The notes beneath the pieces were generated by a model. The model was not told the origin of the DNA and did not search any database. It worked only from the letters and a program-made list of their open reading frames with translations. A DNA stretch of 64,000 nt from Paenibacillus sp. JDR-2 (GTDB taxonomy: Bacteria; Bacillota; Bacilli; Paenibacillales; Paenibacillaceae), in the NCBI RefSeq assembly GCF_000023585.1, contig NC_012914.1:4680001-4744000 (forward strand), in the 5' to 3' direction. The position numbers and the translations under genes are program-made. Positions within the stretch are counted from its first letter, which is position 1. Each line of letters starts with the position of its first letter. Of the stretch, positions 10,087-18,311 are shown in pieces.

Positions 10087-10172
10087 GGCATTTTTTGAAA
10101 GCGTTTAACTCAGGTTACTGAAAACGCTTCATTTTCCGCGCTTTCAATTAATGTGGATGTTCAAAAAATGCC
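10087..10172. promoter_or_regulatory. Long-range 13-bp inverted repeat enclosing two cre-like boxes
   Basis: The 340-base gap between the AraC-type gene and the binding-protein gene holds GGCATTTTTTGAA at 10087-10099 and its exact complement at 10160-10172, 60 bases apart. Between them are TTGAAAGCGTTTAAC (10095-10109, 13 of 15 to the cre consensus) and a weaker half-match TGAAAACGCTTC (10119-10130). The arrangement suits two regulator sites joined by looping, plus CcpA control, at the importer promoter. Confidence 0.55.
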
Positions 10173-10239
10173 GCTTGCCATGCGCAGAAGGCTGTTACGT
10201 GGCAAGAAGCGAGGCCGTGTTGGTTCTAGGGAAACAACA

Positions 10240-10266
10240 AAGCCTGCCGAACGATTCGGCAGGCTT
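10240..10266 (-). terminator. Terminator of the AraC-type regulator gene
   Basis: Perfect 12-bp stem AAGCCTGCCGAA with a 3-base loop, 24 bases past the regulator stop codon, followed on the minus strand by GTTGTTTCCC. It insulates the regulator from the importer operon. Confidence 0.7.
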
Positions 10267-10289
10267 GCCCGCGATGTATGTGCAGCATT

Positions 10290-12569
10290 TTAGGAAATGA
10301 GCTTATGCGTCTCCCGGTATTGCCCGGGTGTCGTGCCTACGACTTTTTTGAAGCAGCGGATAAAGCTTGACGTATTAGAGAAGCCCGTCTGCTGGGCAAC
10401 GCCGTCCAAGGTCTGGCTCGTCGTCCTTAGCAGCTGAATAGAGGTTTGAATGCGGAATAAATCGATGTATTCTTTAAAATTCTGGCCCATTGTTTTCTTG
10501 AAATGATGGCTGAAGTTGGACGGCGACATGGCAAAATGGTCCGCAATCAGCTGAAGGGAGAAATCGGGGTTTAAACCCCTTTGTTCGATAAAGCGCGTAA
10601 CCTCATCCTGGGAAGCATTCCGGACAGGCGGCAAGGTGCTCTGGATCATGAGGCATAACCGCTCGCAGCTGTCCCGGATTATATTGGCCATCTGTTCAAC
10701 GGTATACCGGAACTGGTAAGCCGTATCCGTAAGCCGAAGCAGGACATCGTCCTCCGGGCTAAATCTCTGCAGCCCGTTAAGCAAAGCGCTAACCGTATTA
10801 ATGTAAACGCTTCGAACCATATGCGGCGGCATTCCGGCGCTGCTCATTTGGGAGACAATACGGTCCGTAATGGAACGGACCGCTCCGGAATCATTTTTCA
10901 AAATAGCCAGCTCCAGCGATTGCAGCAGCTCCGCGTAATAGGAAACGGAGCCGGATTTGGGCGCTTCCAGCTCATCGAAGACGATAACCGGACTGCCCCC
11001 GCGCAGTTGAAGATGCTCCGTTGCCCGAACCGCTTGCAGGTAGGCAACATGAATAGCTTCCGCCCGGTCAGGCTTGCTTGAGGTTCCTATGCCGATATAG
11101 ACCTTCGCACCTGTCTGCTCTTCCAGTTCCCTCCCGGTATCCGCAAGAAACCGTTTAATCGCAAAGCCTGCCTCATGAGAGCAGACGTATATCATTTCGT
11201 GACTGTAGATGCTCTTCAGAAAATACCCGGTGCTTTCGCTTGGCTGCGAGGCCTCGATTGCTCTTAAGTACTCCGCTGCCCGGCAATCCGTCCCTTCATC
11301 GCTCTTCGGAGACTCGATGGACAAGACGGCAACGGCAATCGCTTCATGCGGGAATGTAATGCCGTATGCATCCGCCTGCCGCATAAAGCCTTCGTCATTG
11401 CCCGCTTTCCCGCTTACGAGTTCCAGCAGCATATGATCCCGGAGCACCGGCATCGTCTGCTTCACTCTTGCATCAAGGGAGCTGTTCACCGATACCAGCT
11501 CTCCAAGGGCAAAGCGGATCATCTCGAATTCATTCATGGGCTTCCTTCCGCCGGGCTCGAACAGATTGGAGGCAAAATCCACAATCCGCTTGATCGGCTG
11601 ATAGTTCCGGCGGATAGCCACATAGATAATGAGAAATTCAAGCAGCAGCATCATGCCAATCAGGAGAACCGTATTACGCTGGATCGTCTGAATACCCCGC
11701 AGCATCTCGGTTACCGGAAGTACGCTGACATATTGCCATCCGTTCTTATCCGAAACGGTATGCGAGATAATATAGGAGCTGCCGCCTTTCTCGTAAAAGC
11801 CTGCTCCCTTGCCGCTCTTATCAAGACCGGTCAGGAAGTTCTGCACTTCGTTCGTAGGAATATACGAGCCTTTGCTGGATGTGAGCAGAGGACGGCCCTC
11901 TCCGTCCAAAATAAAGAAATCTCCGCTGTACATGTCCGACATCGAGTTCAGCATCCGGATAATCGTATCCTCGCGGACCATAATAAGCACCGCTCCCGGT
12001 GTTTCGTAACCGCCTATCGGAAGCGGCAGGGCAAAAGTAAGCATGCGGACATGATTGCTGCCCGGAATAATGACATCCTCTACCGGCCGCACTAACGTCC
12101 CCTTCAAATTGTTCAATTCGTTAAACATATCAGGCCAGTCTTTATAGTAATAGCCGATGCCCGGTTTCCCGAAGTCGCCCACATTGTAAGCGCTTCCTGT
12201 TTTGGCGAATAAATAACCCATGCTTTCTATATAAAGCAGGGTGTTGTCGATAAAGCCGTCTGTGGCATTATATTTCCGCATTTCGTTTGCAATTTGCACG
12301 CGCTGGTAATCAATATCTTCGGCGTTGTACAATTTGATTTCCCGATTTTTCAGCAGCTCGAACGGCAAATTGTATACGTAACGGGTAAACGTATCCATCG
12401 ATGTCCTTACCTGCTCCGTAAGATGCGTATTCCAGTCCATCTCCTTCTGTTTGACAACCGCCGTCGAATGCGGATAGTAGTAGACCAGAATAATAAGCAG
12501 CGGGAACAGCAGCACCAGAAAGTAGGAAACGAGATGTTGGATCAGCAGATTCATACGGCTTCTTTTCAT
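10290..12569 (-). CDS. Membrane-anchored AraC-family regulator with extracellular sensor
   Basis: One-component regulator expected to sense an extracellular sugar signal and activate the adjacent importer operon. A first membrane helix (about 10-30) is followed by a large extracellular Cache-like region, a second helix (about 290-310, TVLLIGMMLLLEFLIIYVAI) and a long cytoplasmic region. The C-terminal 100 residues hold two AraC helix-turn-helices (LQLIADHFAMSPSNFSHHFK and the GFSNTSSFIRCFKK region). I placed the start at the ATG at 12569 because AAAGGTGG is 7 nt upstream. An in-frame TTG at 12602 has no such site. It lies directly upstream of the binding protein on the same strand, with its own terminator. 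Confidence 0.88.
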   Translation of the reverse strand: MKRSRMNLLIQHLVSYFLVLLFPLLIILVYYYPHSTAVVKQKEMDWNTHLTEQVRTSMDTFTRYVYNLPFELLKNREIKLYNAEDIDYQRVQIANEMRKYNATDGFIDNTLLYIESMGYLFAKTGSAYNVGDFGKPGIGYYYKDWPDMFNELNNLKGTLVRPVEDVIIPGSNHVRMLTFALPLPIGGYETPGAVLIMVREDTIIRMLNSMSDMYSGDFFILDGEGRPLLTSSKGSYIPTNEVQNFLTGLDKSGKGAGFYEKGGSSYIISHTVSDKNGWQYVSVLPVTEMLRGIQTIQRNTVLLIGMMLLLEFLIIYVAIRRNYQPIKRIVDFASNLFEPGGRKPMNEFEMIRFALGELVSVNSSLDARVKQTMPVLRDHMLLELVSGKAGNDEGFMRQADAYGITFPHEAIAVAVLSIESPKSDEGTDCRAAEYLRAIEASQPSESTGYFLKSIYSHEMIYVCSHEAGFAIKRFLADTGRELEEQTGAKVYIGIGTSSKPDRAEAIHVAYLQAVRATEHLQLRGGSPVIVFDELEAPKSGSVSYYAELLQSLELAILKNDSGAVRSITDRIVSQMSSAGMPPHMVRSVYINTVSALLNGLQRFSPEDDVLLRLTDTAYQFRYTVEQMANIIRDSCERLCLMIQSTLPPVRNASQDEVTRFIEQRGLNPDFSLQLIADHFAMSPSNFSHHFKKTMGQNFKEYIDLFRIQTSIQLLRTTSQTLDGVAQQTGFSNTSSFIRCFKKVVGTTPGQYRETHKLIS

Positions 12570-12775
12570 CGGAATGCCACCTTTCGCCCTTGCCAAACTC
12601 AAAGGATGGGAAAAGTCTCAATAACTGCTTTATTATACCACCCCGGCCAAAAGCAGACTACAGTCCTAAACAGCAATTGAGAGAAATCATACGATCCCGT
12701 ACGGAATAAGAAAGGATTAATTTGGAAAAATAAAGGAATGGTCGAGATTTCATCCAATTGAATGACGAGGTTACG

Positions 12776-13864
12776 ATGAATAAAATTACAGTCTATCAGT
12801 TGTTCGCAATCACCTTTATTTTTCAAATAGGCACTACGATTATTTTCGGCTTTGGCGGTCAGGCTGGCAAGGATGCATGGATTGGAGTATTGCTATCCAG
12901 CTTCCTGGGCGTATTTGTGGTTCTAGTCTACACGGTCTTAATGCGATTGAATCCGGGGCTGACCCTAGTCCAATGGTTTCCCGCGCAATTTGGACGCTGG
13001 ATCGGAACTCCGATCGCATTTCTATACCCCCTTTTGTTTATATATATTGCTGGACGGATTACTGCAGATATCAGGGACATGGTTTCAACAACCTTATTAT
13101 TTAACACGCCGCTTATCATCATCTCAGGGGTGTTTGTCTTTATTATTGCCTATTGCGTATATGGGGGAATAACGCGAGTATCCCGGCTGGGGGAAATGTT
13201 TCTCCCCATCGTGCTGCTCTTGTTTTCGATTGAAGTCATTCTTCTAATCAGCTCAAACGTTATGCATTACCATAACTTGCTCCCTGTTTTAGAAAAAGGT
13301 TGGGGACCCGTCTGGAAAACCGTTTATCCGCCCGGCATCACTCAATCGTATGGAGAATCCATTATCCTTGCGATGTTCTGGACGGAGACCAAAGAGCCTA
13401 ATAAAGTCATGAAAATTACGATTCTCACGACTTTAATGTCGGGAATCATGGTAACCATCTTCGATTTGATGGCTGTGCTTGTTTTTGGAGATATGTTTTC
13501 AGGTTTCCTGTACCCTCTTTACACCCTGCTTAGTTTGATAAGCATCGGCAAATTCATTGAAAACTTACAAATGTTTGGCGTGCTTTATTTATTAATGACG
13601 GCCCTGTTAAAGGGCGTTATTGAAATGTACGCAGCGGTGAGAGGGATTCAACAATTAACGAATATGAAGAGCTACCGCGCGCTTGTCATCCCCTCCTGCG
13701 CCGTTGCACTTTTTCTTGGAATGACGATGTCCAAAAACATAGCCGAGCACATTTATCGCCATCACTTCGAAATATTGGTCCCTTATGTTTGGGTGCCTTT
13801 ATTCTTAATCTTGCCAACGATTCTTCTCCTTGTTACTTGGCTTCGTCGGCAATTGGCGAAATGA
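12776..13864 (+). CDS. Spore germination permease-like subunit B (GerAB/GerKB family)
   Basis: Inner spore-membrane subunit of a nutrient germinant receptor. It has about ten hydrophobic segments over 362 residues, the usual GerAB length. The start is the ATG at 12776, preceded by GAGG at 5 nt. An upstream in-frame TTG at 12758 has no ribosome site. It is convergent with the C-subunit gene, whose stop codon lies only 6 bases away, so the B subunit is transcribed separately from the A-C pair. Confidence 0.88.
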   Translation: MNKITVYQLFAITFIFQIGTTIIFGFGGQAGKDAWIGVLLSSFLGVFVVLVYTVLMRLNPGLTLVQWFPAQFGRWIGTPIAFLYPLLFIYIAGRITADIRDMVSTTLLFNTPLIIISGVFVFIIAYCVYGGITRVSRLGEMFLPIVLLLFSIEVILLISSNVMHYHNLLPVLEKGWGPVWKTVYPPGITQSYGESIILAMFWTETKEPNKVMKITILTTLMSGIMVTIFDLMAVLVFGDMFSGFLYPLYTLLSLISIGKFIENLQMFGVLYLLMTALLKGVIEMYAAVRGIQQLTNMKSYRALVIPSCAVALFLGMTMSKNIAEHIYRHHFEILVPYVWVPLFLILPTILLLVTWLRRQLAK

Positions 13865-13870
13865 ATCTTT

Positions 13871-15088
13871 TCATTTCTTAACCTCGTCTGACTTTAATTG
13901 CAATGCGGGTCCCGTTACCCCTATCCGTCTAACCGTAATGTTCGCTTTAACAGAAACTTCGGCTTCGCGGAACTCTTTTTCCCAGTCATTGCTTACCGAT
14001 TTCCATAATGCCAAATTCTTTCTTTTGACCGTATCGCTGAATCCGAATATATCTGCTCCGTACTCTTTCTGAACTTTGGAAATCGTCCGCGATACGGTTT
14101 CTTCAATGCGTCTGTCCAATGCGTTTTGAACCAGGCTAATATTATTAGTCCGTGTCAGATCCAGCCTGGTGTTATTTTCACGGATTGCTCCATTCGCTGT
14201 TAACGTAACAAGAAATTTCAGCTTGCCGTTCTGGACGGTCGGCTGAATTTTGCTATGCAATTTAAAGAGAATAATACTGACATTGCCTTCTTCATCAGGT
14301 ATGGTTGCAGGAACCGTCAGCTTATTTAAATTTGCGGTTACCCAACGCATTGCCCGGCCTTCCTCAATATTCAGAAAACCAACCAATTTCAAATCTTTAT
14401 TAAAAATACCTGTTCCTGTAATTTGAAATCCTTCCGGATTGGACGACATATTCTGATTTGATTGATTATCTGACTTAGAATCCATCCCAATTGCAACTGC
14501 GGGTATGGCTGGACAAGCTCCTTCACTGGTTGCAGCATGCAAAAAGTTCAATAGCCCCATTTCAACGGGTGTCCCTATTTGATCGTATTCTCCTAAAACC
14601 CCAAGTGCAGAAATGTTTTCTAAAGGGTATGTTGTTTTCAGAAATTCGTTTGCGGTGGCTCCCTTGACAATAAATATATCGGTACGCAGCTTAAGGTTGG
14701 GATCACGGGTGTAGGTATCGAATACATCCTTAATTCCTCGTCTAGCCATGGATTCACCAATCACAATGACCCGCCGGTGACCGCGGAACACAAGCCTGGA
14801 AAGCTTGGCCTGCATCTGCTGTACCGCCGCCAGCGTATTCATGCCATCGCCCGAGACGACGAAAAACGGCTTGTCCTTGCCCCCTCCGACTTTACCGTCC
14901 TGCCCGCCGTCTATTCTGGCGGGAATGATCACCTGAGCACTGATCATGACGCCCTTGTCCGGGGATTTGTCGATCCCCCACCCAAGTTCAACCGCAATCT
15001 CATTCACTTCCGAATTATCCCAACAGCCAGATACTAATGCAAGAGAGAGAAACAGAAAAAACAAGCTGGTCTTATGTAACTTATTCAT
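13871..15088 (-). CDS. Spore germination lipoprotein subunit C (GerAC/GerKC family)
   Basis: Lipoprotein subunit of the germinant receptor. The signal peptide ends in LVSGC with lipidated C22, and the WDNSEVNEIA sequence just after it is the typical start of Ger(x)C proteins. Its length of 405 residues is normal. The start codon overlaps the stop of the A-subunit gene (ATGA), so the two are translationally coupled. It faces the B gene tail to tail. Confidence 0.9.
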   Translation of the reverse strand: MNKLHKTSLFFLFLSLALVSGCWDNSEVNEIAVELGWGIDKSPDKGVMISAQVIIPARIDGGQDGKVGGGKDKPFFVVSGDGMNTLAAVQQMQAKLSRLVFRGHRRVIVIGESMARRGIKDVFDTYTRDPNLKLRTDIFIVKGATANEFLKTTYPLENISALGVLGEYDQIGTPVEMGLLNFLHAATSEGACPAIPAVAIGMDSKSDNQSNQNMSSNPEGFQITGTGIFNKDLKLVGFLNIEEGRAMRWVTANLNKLTVPATIPDEEGNVSIILFKLHSKIQPTVQNGKLKFLVTLTANGAIRENNTRLDLTRTNNISLVQNALDRRIEETVSRTISKVQKEYGADIFGFSDTVKRKNLALWKSVSNDWEKEFREAEVSVKANITVRRIGVTGPALQLKSDEVKK

Positions 15089-16656
15089 TCGTCTTCATTT
15101 CCTCGCTTTGAACTTGGTTGCTGGCCTTTGGGGATCCGAGTTTTATTTGCCCCGGCTATTAAAGCCGGACGCCGGGTCATACTCCACCTGGGCGCGCGTA
15201 TAAATACATCCCTCAGGCTTTGAGGTAATTTCGGAATTACCGGGCTCAAATACGGAACTCCAAACGACCGCAGGCCAAGAAGATGTATCATTAAAAGAAA
15301 TAGACCGCTAATTATCCCGTATAAGCCCAGCATACCCGCCAATATCAACATGGGGAAACGAAGAAGACGATATGCGGTCCCGAAATTATAGCGCGGGATG
15401 GCAAACGATGCGATCCCGGTCGTGGCAACAACTATAACGACAGGAGCCGATACGATGCCTGCTTGTACGGCAGCCTGCCCAATGACAAGCGCTCCCACAA
15501 TGCTGACGGCCGAACCTACGGCTTTTGGCATGCGAATACCGGCTTCGCGGAGCCCCTCGAACATGAACTCCATTAACAATGCCTCGACAAACGTGGGGAA
15601 TGGAACGCCTTCCCTTGAATTAGCGATGCTAATGAGCAAATTCGTAGGGATAAGCTGTTGATGGAACGTTGAGAGCGCCACGTACAATGACGGAAGCAGC
15701 AGTGCGATATTAAATAAGGAATACCTGACGAATCGAATGAAAGTCGTGTAAATGGACCGTTCGTAATAATCTTCTACTGCCTGCAAACCAGTCCAAAACG
15801 TCATCGGAGCGATTAGCACGAATGGGGTGTTATCGACAATGACTGCGACTTTCCCTTCGAGCAAGCTTGCGCATACGATATCGGGCCGCTCCGTATTTTG
15901 AATTTGCGGGAACGGAGACCAAGGCGCATCTTCAATAAATTCTTCGATAAAACCTGACTCCAGTACTCCATCCATCACAATCCGGTCGATTCTACTGCGG
16001 ACTTCCTTCAGAATCGTGTTCGAAACTATCCCGTCAATATAGACAATAACAACATCGGTCTGAGAAACTTCACCAATCGTAACGGATTCCATTTTCAGCT
16101 GTGGACTCCGGATTCGTCTGCGTATTAAGCTGGTATTGGTACGCAGTGTTTCCGTAAAACCGTCCCTTGGACCACGAACGGAGATTTCGGCCGCCGGTTC
16201 TTCAATTGAGCGTTTTTCGAATCCTTTAAGATCCGCGGCAAGAGCTTTGTTCTCTCCGTCAGCCAAAAGAACGATATTCGCCTTCAGAATGCCATCGGTT
16301 ATTTCCCCTAAAGTGGAAACGGTTTTAATTTGCGAGACAGCTATCAGTTTATCTTGAATCATCTGCCCCGATATAGGGGCTTCTTCATATAGGAGTGGCG
16401 CTAACACCATGTTATCCAACGTTTTGTTGTCAATCAAACCATCCGCATATACGATAAGAATTTCAGGATTGCTGCTGATTGAACGAAAAATGATATCGGA
16501 GCATTGTTGAAACGCTTCTCTAACCATTTTCTCGTTTATAGAAAGCTTTGTGCTTAATTCCACATGCTGATCGTTAGGCAATGGAGGAGCTGTCGATTCG
16601 AACCGGTCAGAGCTATGATTGCGATCTGATTGTTGTCGACTTCTTATCCGCATCAA
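15085..16656 (-). CDS. Spore germination subunit A (GerAA/GerKA family)
   Basis: Large membrane subunit of the germinant receptor, 523 residues. A soluble N-terminal half (FRSISSNPEILIVYADGL, DVVIVYIDGI) is followed by a C-terminal half with about five membrane segments and the conserved PFPTFVEALLMEFMFEGLREAG stretch (seen around 15540-15610). GGAGGAGGG lies 8 nt before a TTG at 16656 and 11 nt before an ATG at 16653. Either could start the protein. A weak sigma-G-like pattern (GATAA, 16 bases, ATATACTA) lies upstream, fitting late forespore expression, but it is not firm. Confidence 0.9.
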   Translation of the reverse strand: MMRIRSRQQSDRNHSSDRFESTAPPLPNDQHVELSTKLSINEKMVREAFQQCSDIIFRSISSNPEILIVYADGLIDNKTLDNMVLAPLLYEEAPISGQMIQDKLIAVSQIKTVSTLGEITDGILKANIVLLADGENKALAADLKGFEKRSIEEPAAEISVRGPRDGFTETLRTNTSLIRRRIRSPQLKMESVTIGEVSQTDVVIVYIDGIVSNTILKEVRSRIDRIVMDGVLESGFIEEFIEDAPWSPFPQIQNTERPDIVCASLLEGKVAVIVDNTPFVLIAPMTFWTGLQAVEDYYERSIYTTFIRFVRYSLFNIALLLPSLYVALSTFHQQLIPTNLLISIANSREGVPFPTFVEALLMEFMFEGLREAGIRMPKAVGSAVSIVGALVIGQAAVQAGIVSAPVVIVVATTGIASFAIPRYNFGTAYRLLRFPMLILAGMLGLYGIISGLFLLMIHLLGLRSFGVPYLSPVIPKLPQSLRDVFIRAPRWSMTRRPALIAGANKTRIPKGQQPSSKRGNEDE

Positions 16657-16763
16657 GCTTCAATCCCTCCTCCATACGTGAAAGCAAGCATCCAGTTGTG
16701 TAGTATATCCAATCTTTCCAAGGTTTATCGGACAGCCGGCTGCTCCCGATCGATGCCAAATAA

Positions 16764-16809
16764 ATAGACAAGGAGCCGTTGCCATAAGGCAAACTTGCTC
16801 CTTGTCTAT
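16764..16809 (-). terminator. Terminator of the TetR gene
   Basis: Perfect 13-bp stem ATAGACAAGGAGC / GCTCCTTGTCTAT followed on the minus strand by TTATTTGG. It overlaps the stop codon of the TetR gene and lies between it and the Ger receptor genes. Confidence 0.7.
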
Positions 16810-17432
16810 CAGGTATCCGCTTTACTCTTTATACCGATCATCAGTACATCAAAAGTCTCCTCGAATGTCGAGGTCAATCTATCCATAAGCTGCTCGACCG
16901 ATTCTTCGGACTGCGTATACGTGGCAATGATGCCGTATAACGAGAAGAAATAGATTCTTGTATAAAGCAGAATCTGTTCTTCCTGAAGTCCATCCCTTAA
17001 ACAGCCCTGAATGGCTAAGGTCAACTTACCGAATAGCTTATTCCGAGCCTTGTTAATCTCCAGCTTTGGTGCTTGTTCGTCCACTCTCTCCGACTTCATA
17101 TTGAAAATCAACCCGTACATGCTGCGGTTAGTCAGACAAAATTCGATCATAGATAGACTCATCGCCTTAAGCTTATCATCCGAAGAGTTCATTTGACCGA
17201 GCAGCTCATCCATCTTGTCGATGAGATATTGAACAGGCGGCATCGAAAGCTGATGAAGAAGCGCCTCTTTATCCTTGAAATAAATATAAATGGTCGTATG
17301 CGAGCATCCTGCTTTCTTGGCGATGTCTCGCATGGTTACGTAATCGTACCCCCGGCTGCTGAATAAGTCACCCGCGGCGGCAAGGATACTCTTCTTTGTT
17401 TCCTCAGACCTTAATTCCTGCCTGGATACCAC
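16809..17432 (-). CDS. TetR-family transcriptional regulator
   Basis: Dimeric repressor with an N-terminal helix-turn-helix (RDIAKKAGCSHTTIYIYFKD, about residues 34-53) and a divergent ligand-binding C-terminal region. I start it at the GTG at 17432 because AAGGTGGGG stands 6 nt upstream. A further in-frame ATG at 17483 has no ribosome site. It follows the tiny membrane-peptide gene and the YdjM-like gene on the same strand. A double palindromic operator overlaps the promoter of that group, so autoregulation of a three-gene operon is the simplest model. Confidence 0.85.
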   Translation of the reverse strand: MVSRQELRSEETKKSILAAAGDLFSSRGYDYVTMRDIAKKAGCSHTTIYIYFKDKEALLHQLSMPPVQYLIDKMDELLGQMNSSDDKLKAMSLSMIEFCLTNRSMYGLIFNMKSERVDEQAPKLEINKARNKLFGKLTLAIQGCLRDGLQEEQILLYTRIYFFSLYGIIATYTQSEESVEQLMDRLTSTFEETFDVLMIGIKSKADT

Positions 17433-17504
17433 TGTCAGCCCCACCTTGTCATCTAGACTAGAGCCATTGTAACCAGCAGGCATTCGGCAGTCAAGCTGAC
17501 CCGT

Positions 17505-17576
17505 TTATTTTGAAATTCTGGCATCCAGCCAGCCGCATAGGAGCGTGAATACAAGCATGAATACAATGAAACTCAT
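17505..17576 (-). CDS. 23-residue hydrophobic peptide
   Basis: A short reading frame encoding MSFIVFMLVFTLLCGWLDAR plus ISK, a single predicted membrane segment with a charged C-terminal tail. It has a strong ribosome site (AAAGGAG, 9 nt from the ATG) and sits between the YdjM-like gene (stop 15 bases upstream) and the TetR gene. Role unknown. Position, start signal and composition suggest a real small membrane protein co-expressed with its neighbours. Confidence 0.55.
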   Translation of the reverse strand: MSFIVFMLVFTLLCGWLDARISK

Positions 17577-17591
17577 GGCTACCGACTCCTT

Positions 17592-18164
17592 TTAGAATAA
17601 ACTCGTTATGTCCGTTATCAATGCAAATCCAAGCATGATTCCTAGAACGACGCAAGAAGAGACCGCTACCCTTAACCGCGTGCCGCCTGCTTTCCTGAGC
17701 GATGTCCTTACGTACATGGCGAAGCCGACAACAAGGATAAGCAGCTCCAATCCGATAGACAGCCCTTCCGATCTCCACGCACCTAAACCAAGCAAAGAGA
17801 AATCCCCCCAGTTTCCGGGCAAAAGAGGCAGATCCGCACGATGCACCACTAGATCAAGCAGCCAGTGACTGAATACGACTGCACTCAAAACAAAGCCCGC
17901 TTTCCCGCCCCATAGCTTTCTTGCGAACAAGCCCGCCAACACCGCGATAATCATGGCTCCCAATAACGAGTGTGAATAATCCGCATGTATGATTCCTTTC
18001 CCGTATCCGCTGCCAAGCTGTGTGTCAATAGGTTCAATGCCCGTCAAATATAACGGAACAAACACAACGTCTAAAAGCTGTGTACCAAGCATTAATGCCC
18101 AGAGGGGTATTTCCGGTACCTTCGACCTTACGCCTGCCGCCAAGCCGAAATGTCCTGCGAACAT
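17592..18164 (-). CDS. YdjM-like multi-pass membrane protein (metal-dependent hydrolase family)
   Basis: 190-residue membrane protein with about five hydrophobic segments. Conserved polar residues lie near the membrane: the N-terminal MFAGHFG motif, HADYSHS (about 63-69) and SHWLLDLVVHR (about 100-110). These His/Asp clusters resemble the LexA-linked YdjM family, annotated as a putative membrane hydrolase. The substrate is unknown. GGAGGAG lies 10 nt before the ATG at 18164. It is the first gene of the TetR-controlled group. Confidence 0.7.
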   Translation of the reverse strand: MFAGHFGLAAGVRSKVPEIPLWALMLGTQLLDVVFVPLYLTGIEPIDTQLGSGYGKGIIHADYSHSLLGAMIIAVLAGLFARKLWGGKAGFVLSAVVFSHWLLDLVVHRADLPLLPGNWGDFSLLGLGAWRSEGLSIGLELLILVVGFAMYVRTSLRKAGGTRLRVAVSSCVVLGIMLGFALITDITSLF

Positions 18165-18188
18165 AATATCCACGCTCCTCCACAATAA

Positions 18189-18232
18189 GTAACCACTGGT
18201 TATAATGTAACCACTGGTTACTTTCTTGTCAA
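18189..18232 (-). promoter_or_regulatory. Promoter with tandem TetR-type operators
   Basis: On the minus strand TTGACA (18227-18232) and TACATT (18204-18209) are 17 bases apart. Two copies of the 13-base palindrome TAACCACTGGTTA lie at 18190-18202 and 18208-18220, with centres 18 bases apart. One sits in the spacer and the other over the start region. This is the classic geometry for repression by a TetR-type dimer pair, and the likely ligand is the regulator encoded two genes downstream. Confidence 0.8.
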
Positions 18233-18270
18233 CGGCTTTAACATAAAATTAAAATGATACATCCAAAACG

Positions 18271-18296
18271 AAAAAGAGCTGCCTCGCGGCAGCTCT
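18271..18296 (-). terminator. Terminator of the MFS pump gene
   Basis: AGAGCTGCC stem with TCGC-type loop, followed on the minus strand by CTTTTTCGTTTT. It is 15 bases past the MFS stop codon. Confidence 0.8.
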
Positions 18297-18311
18297 CCTT
18301 GCTAACTTGCA

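Noticed and set aside
16670..16740. Sigma-G-like promoter before the GerA-type gene
   Set aside because: The -35 and -10 matches are partial, and the spacing is not better than chance in AT-rich leader DNA.
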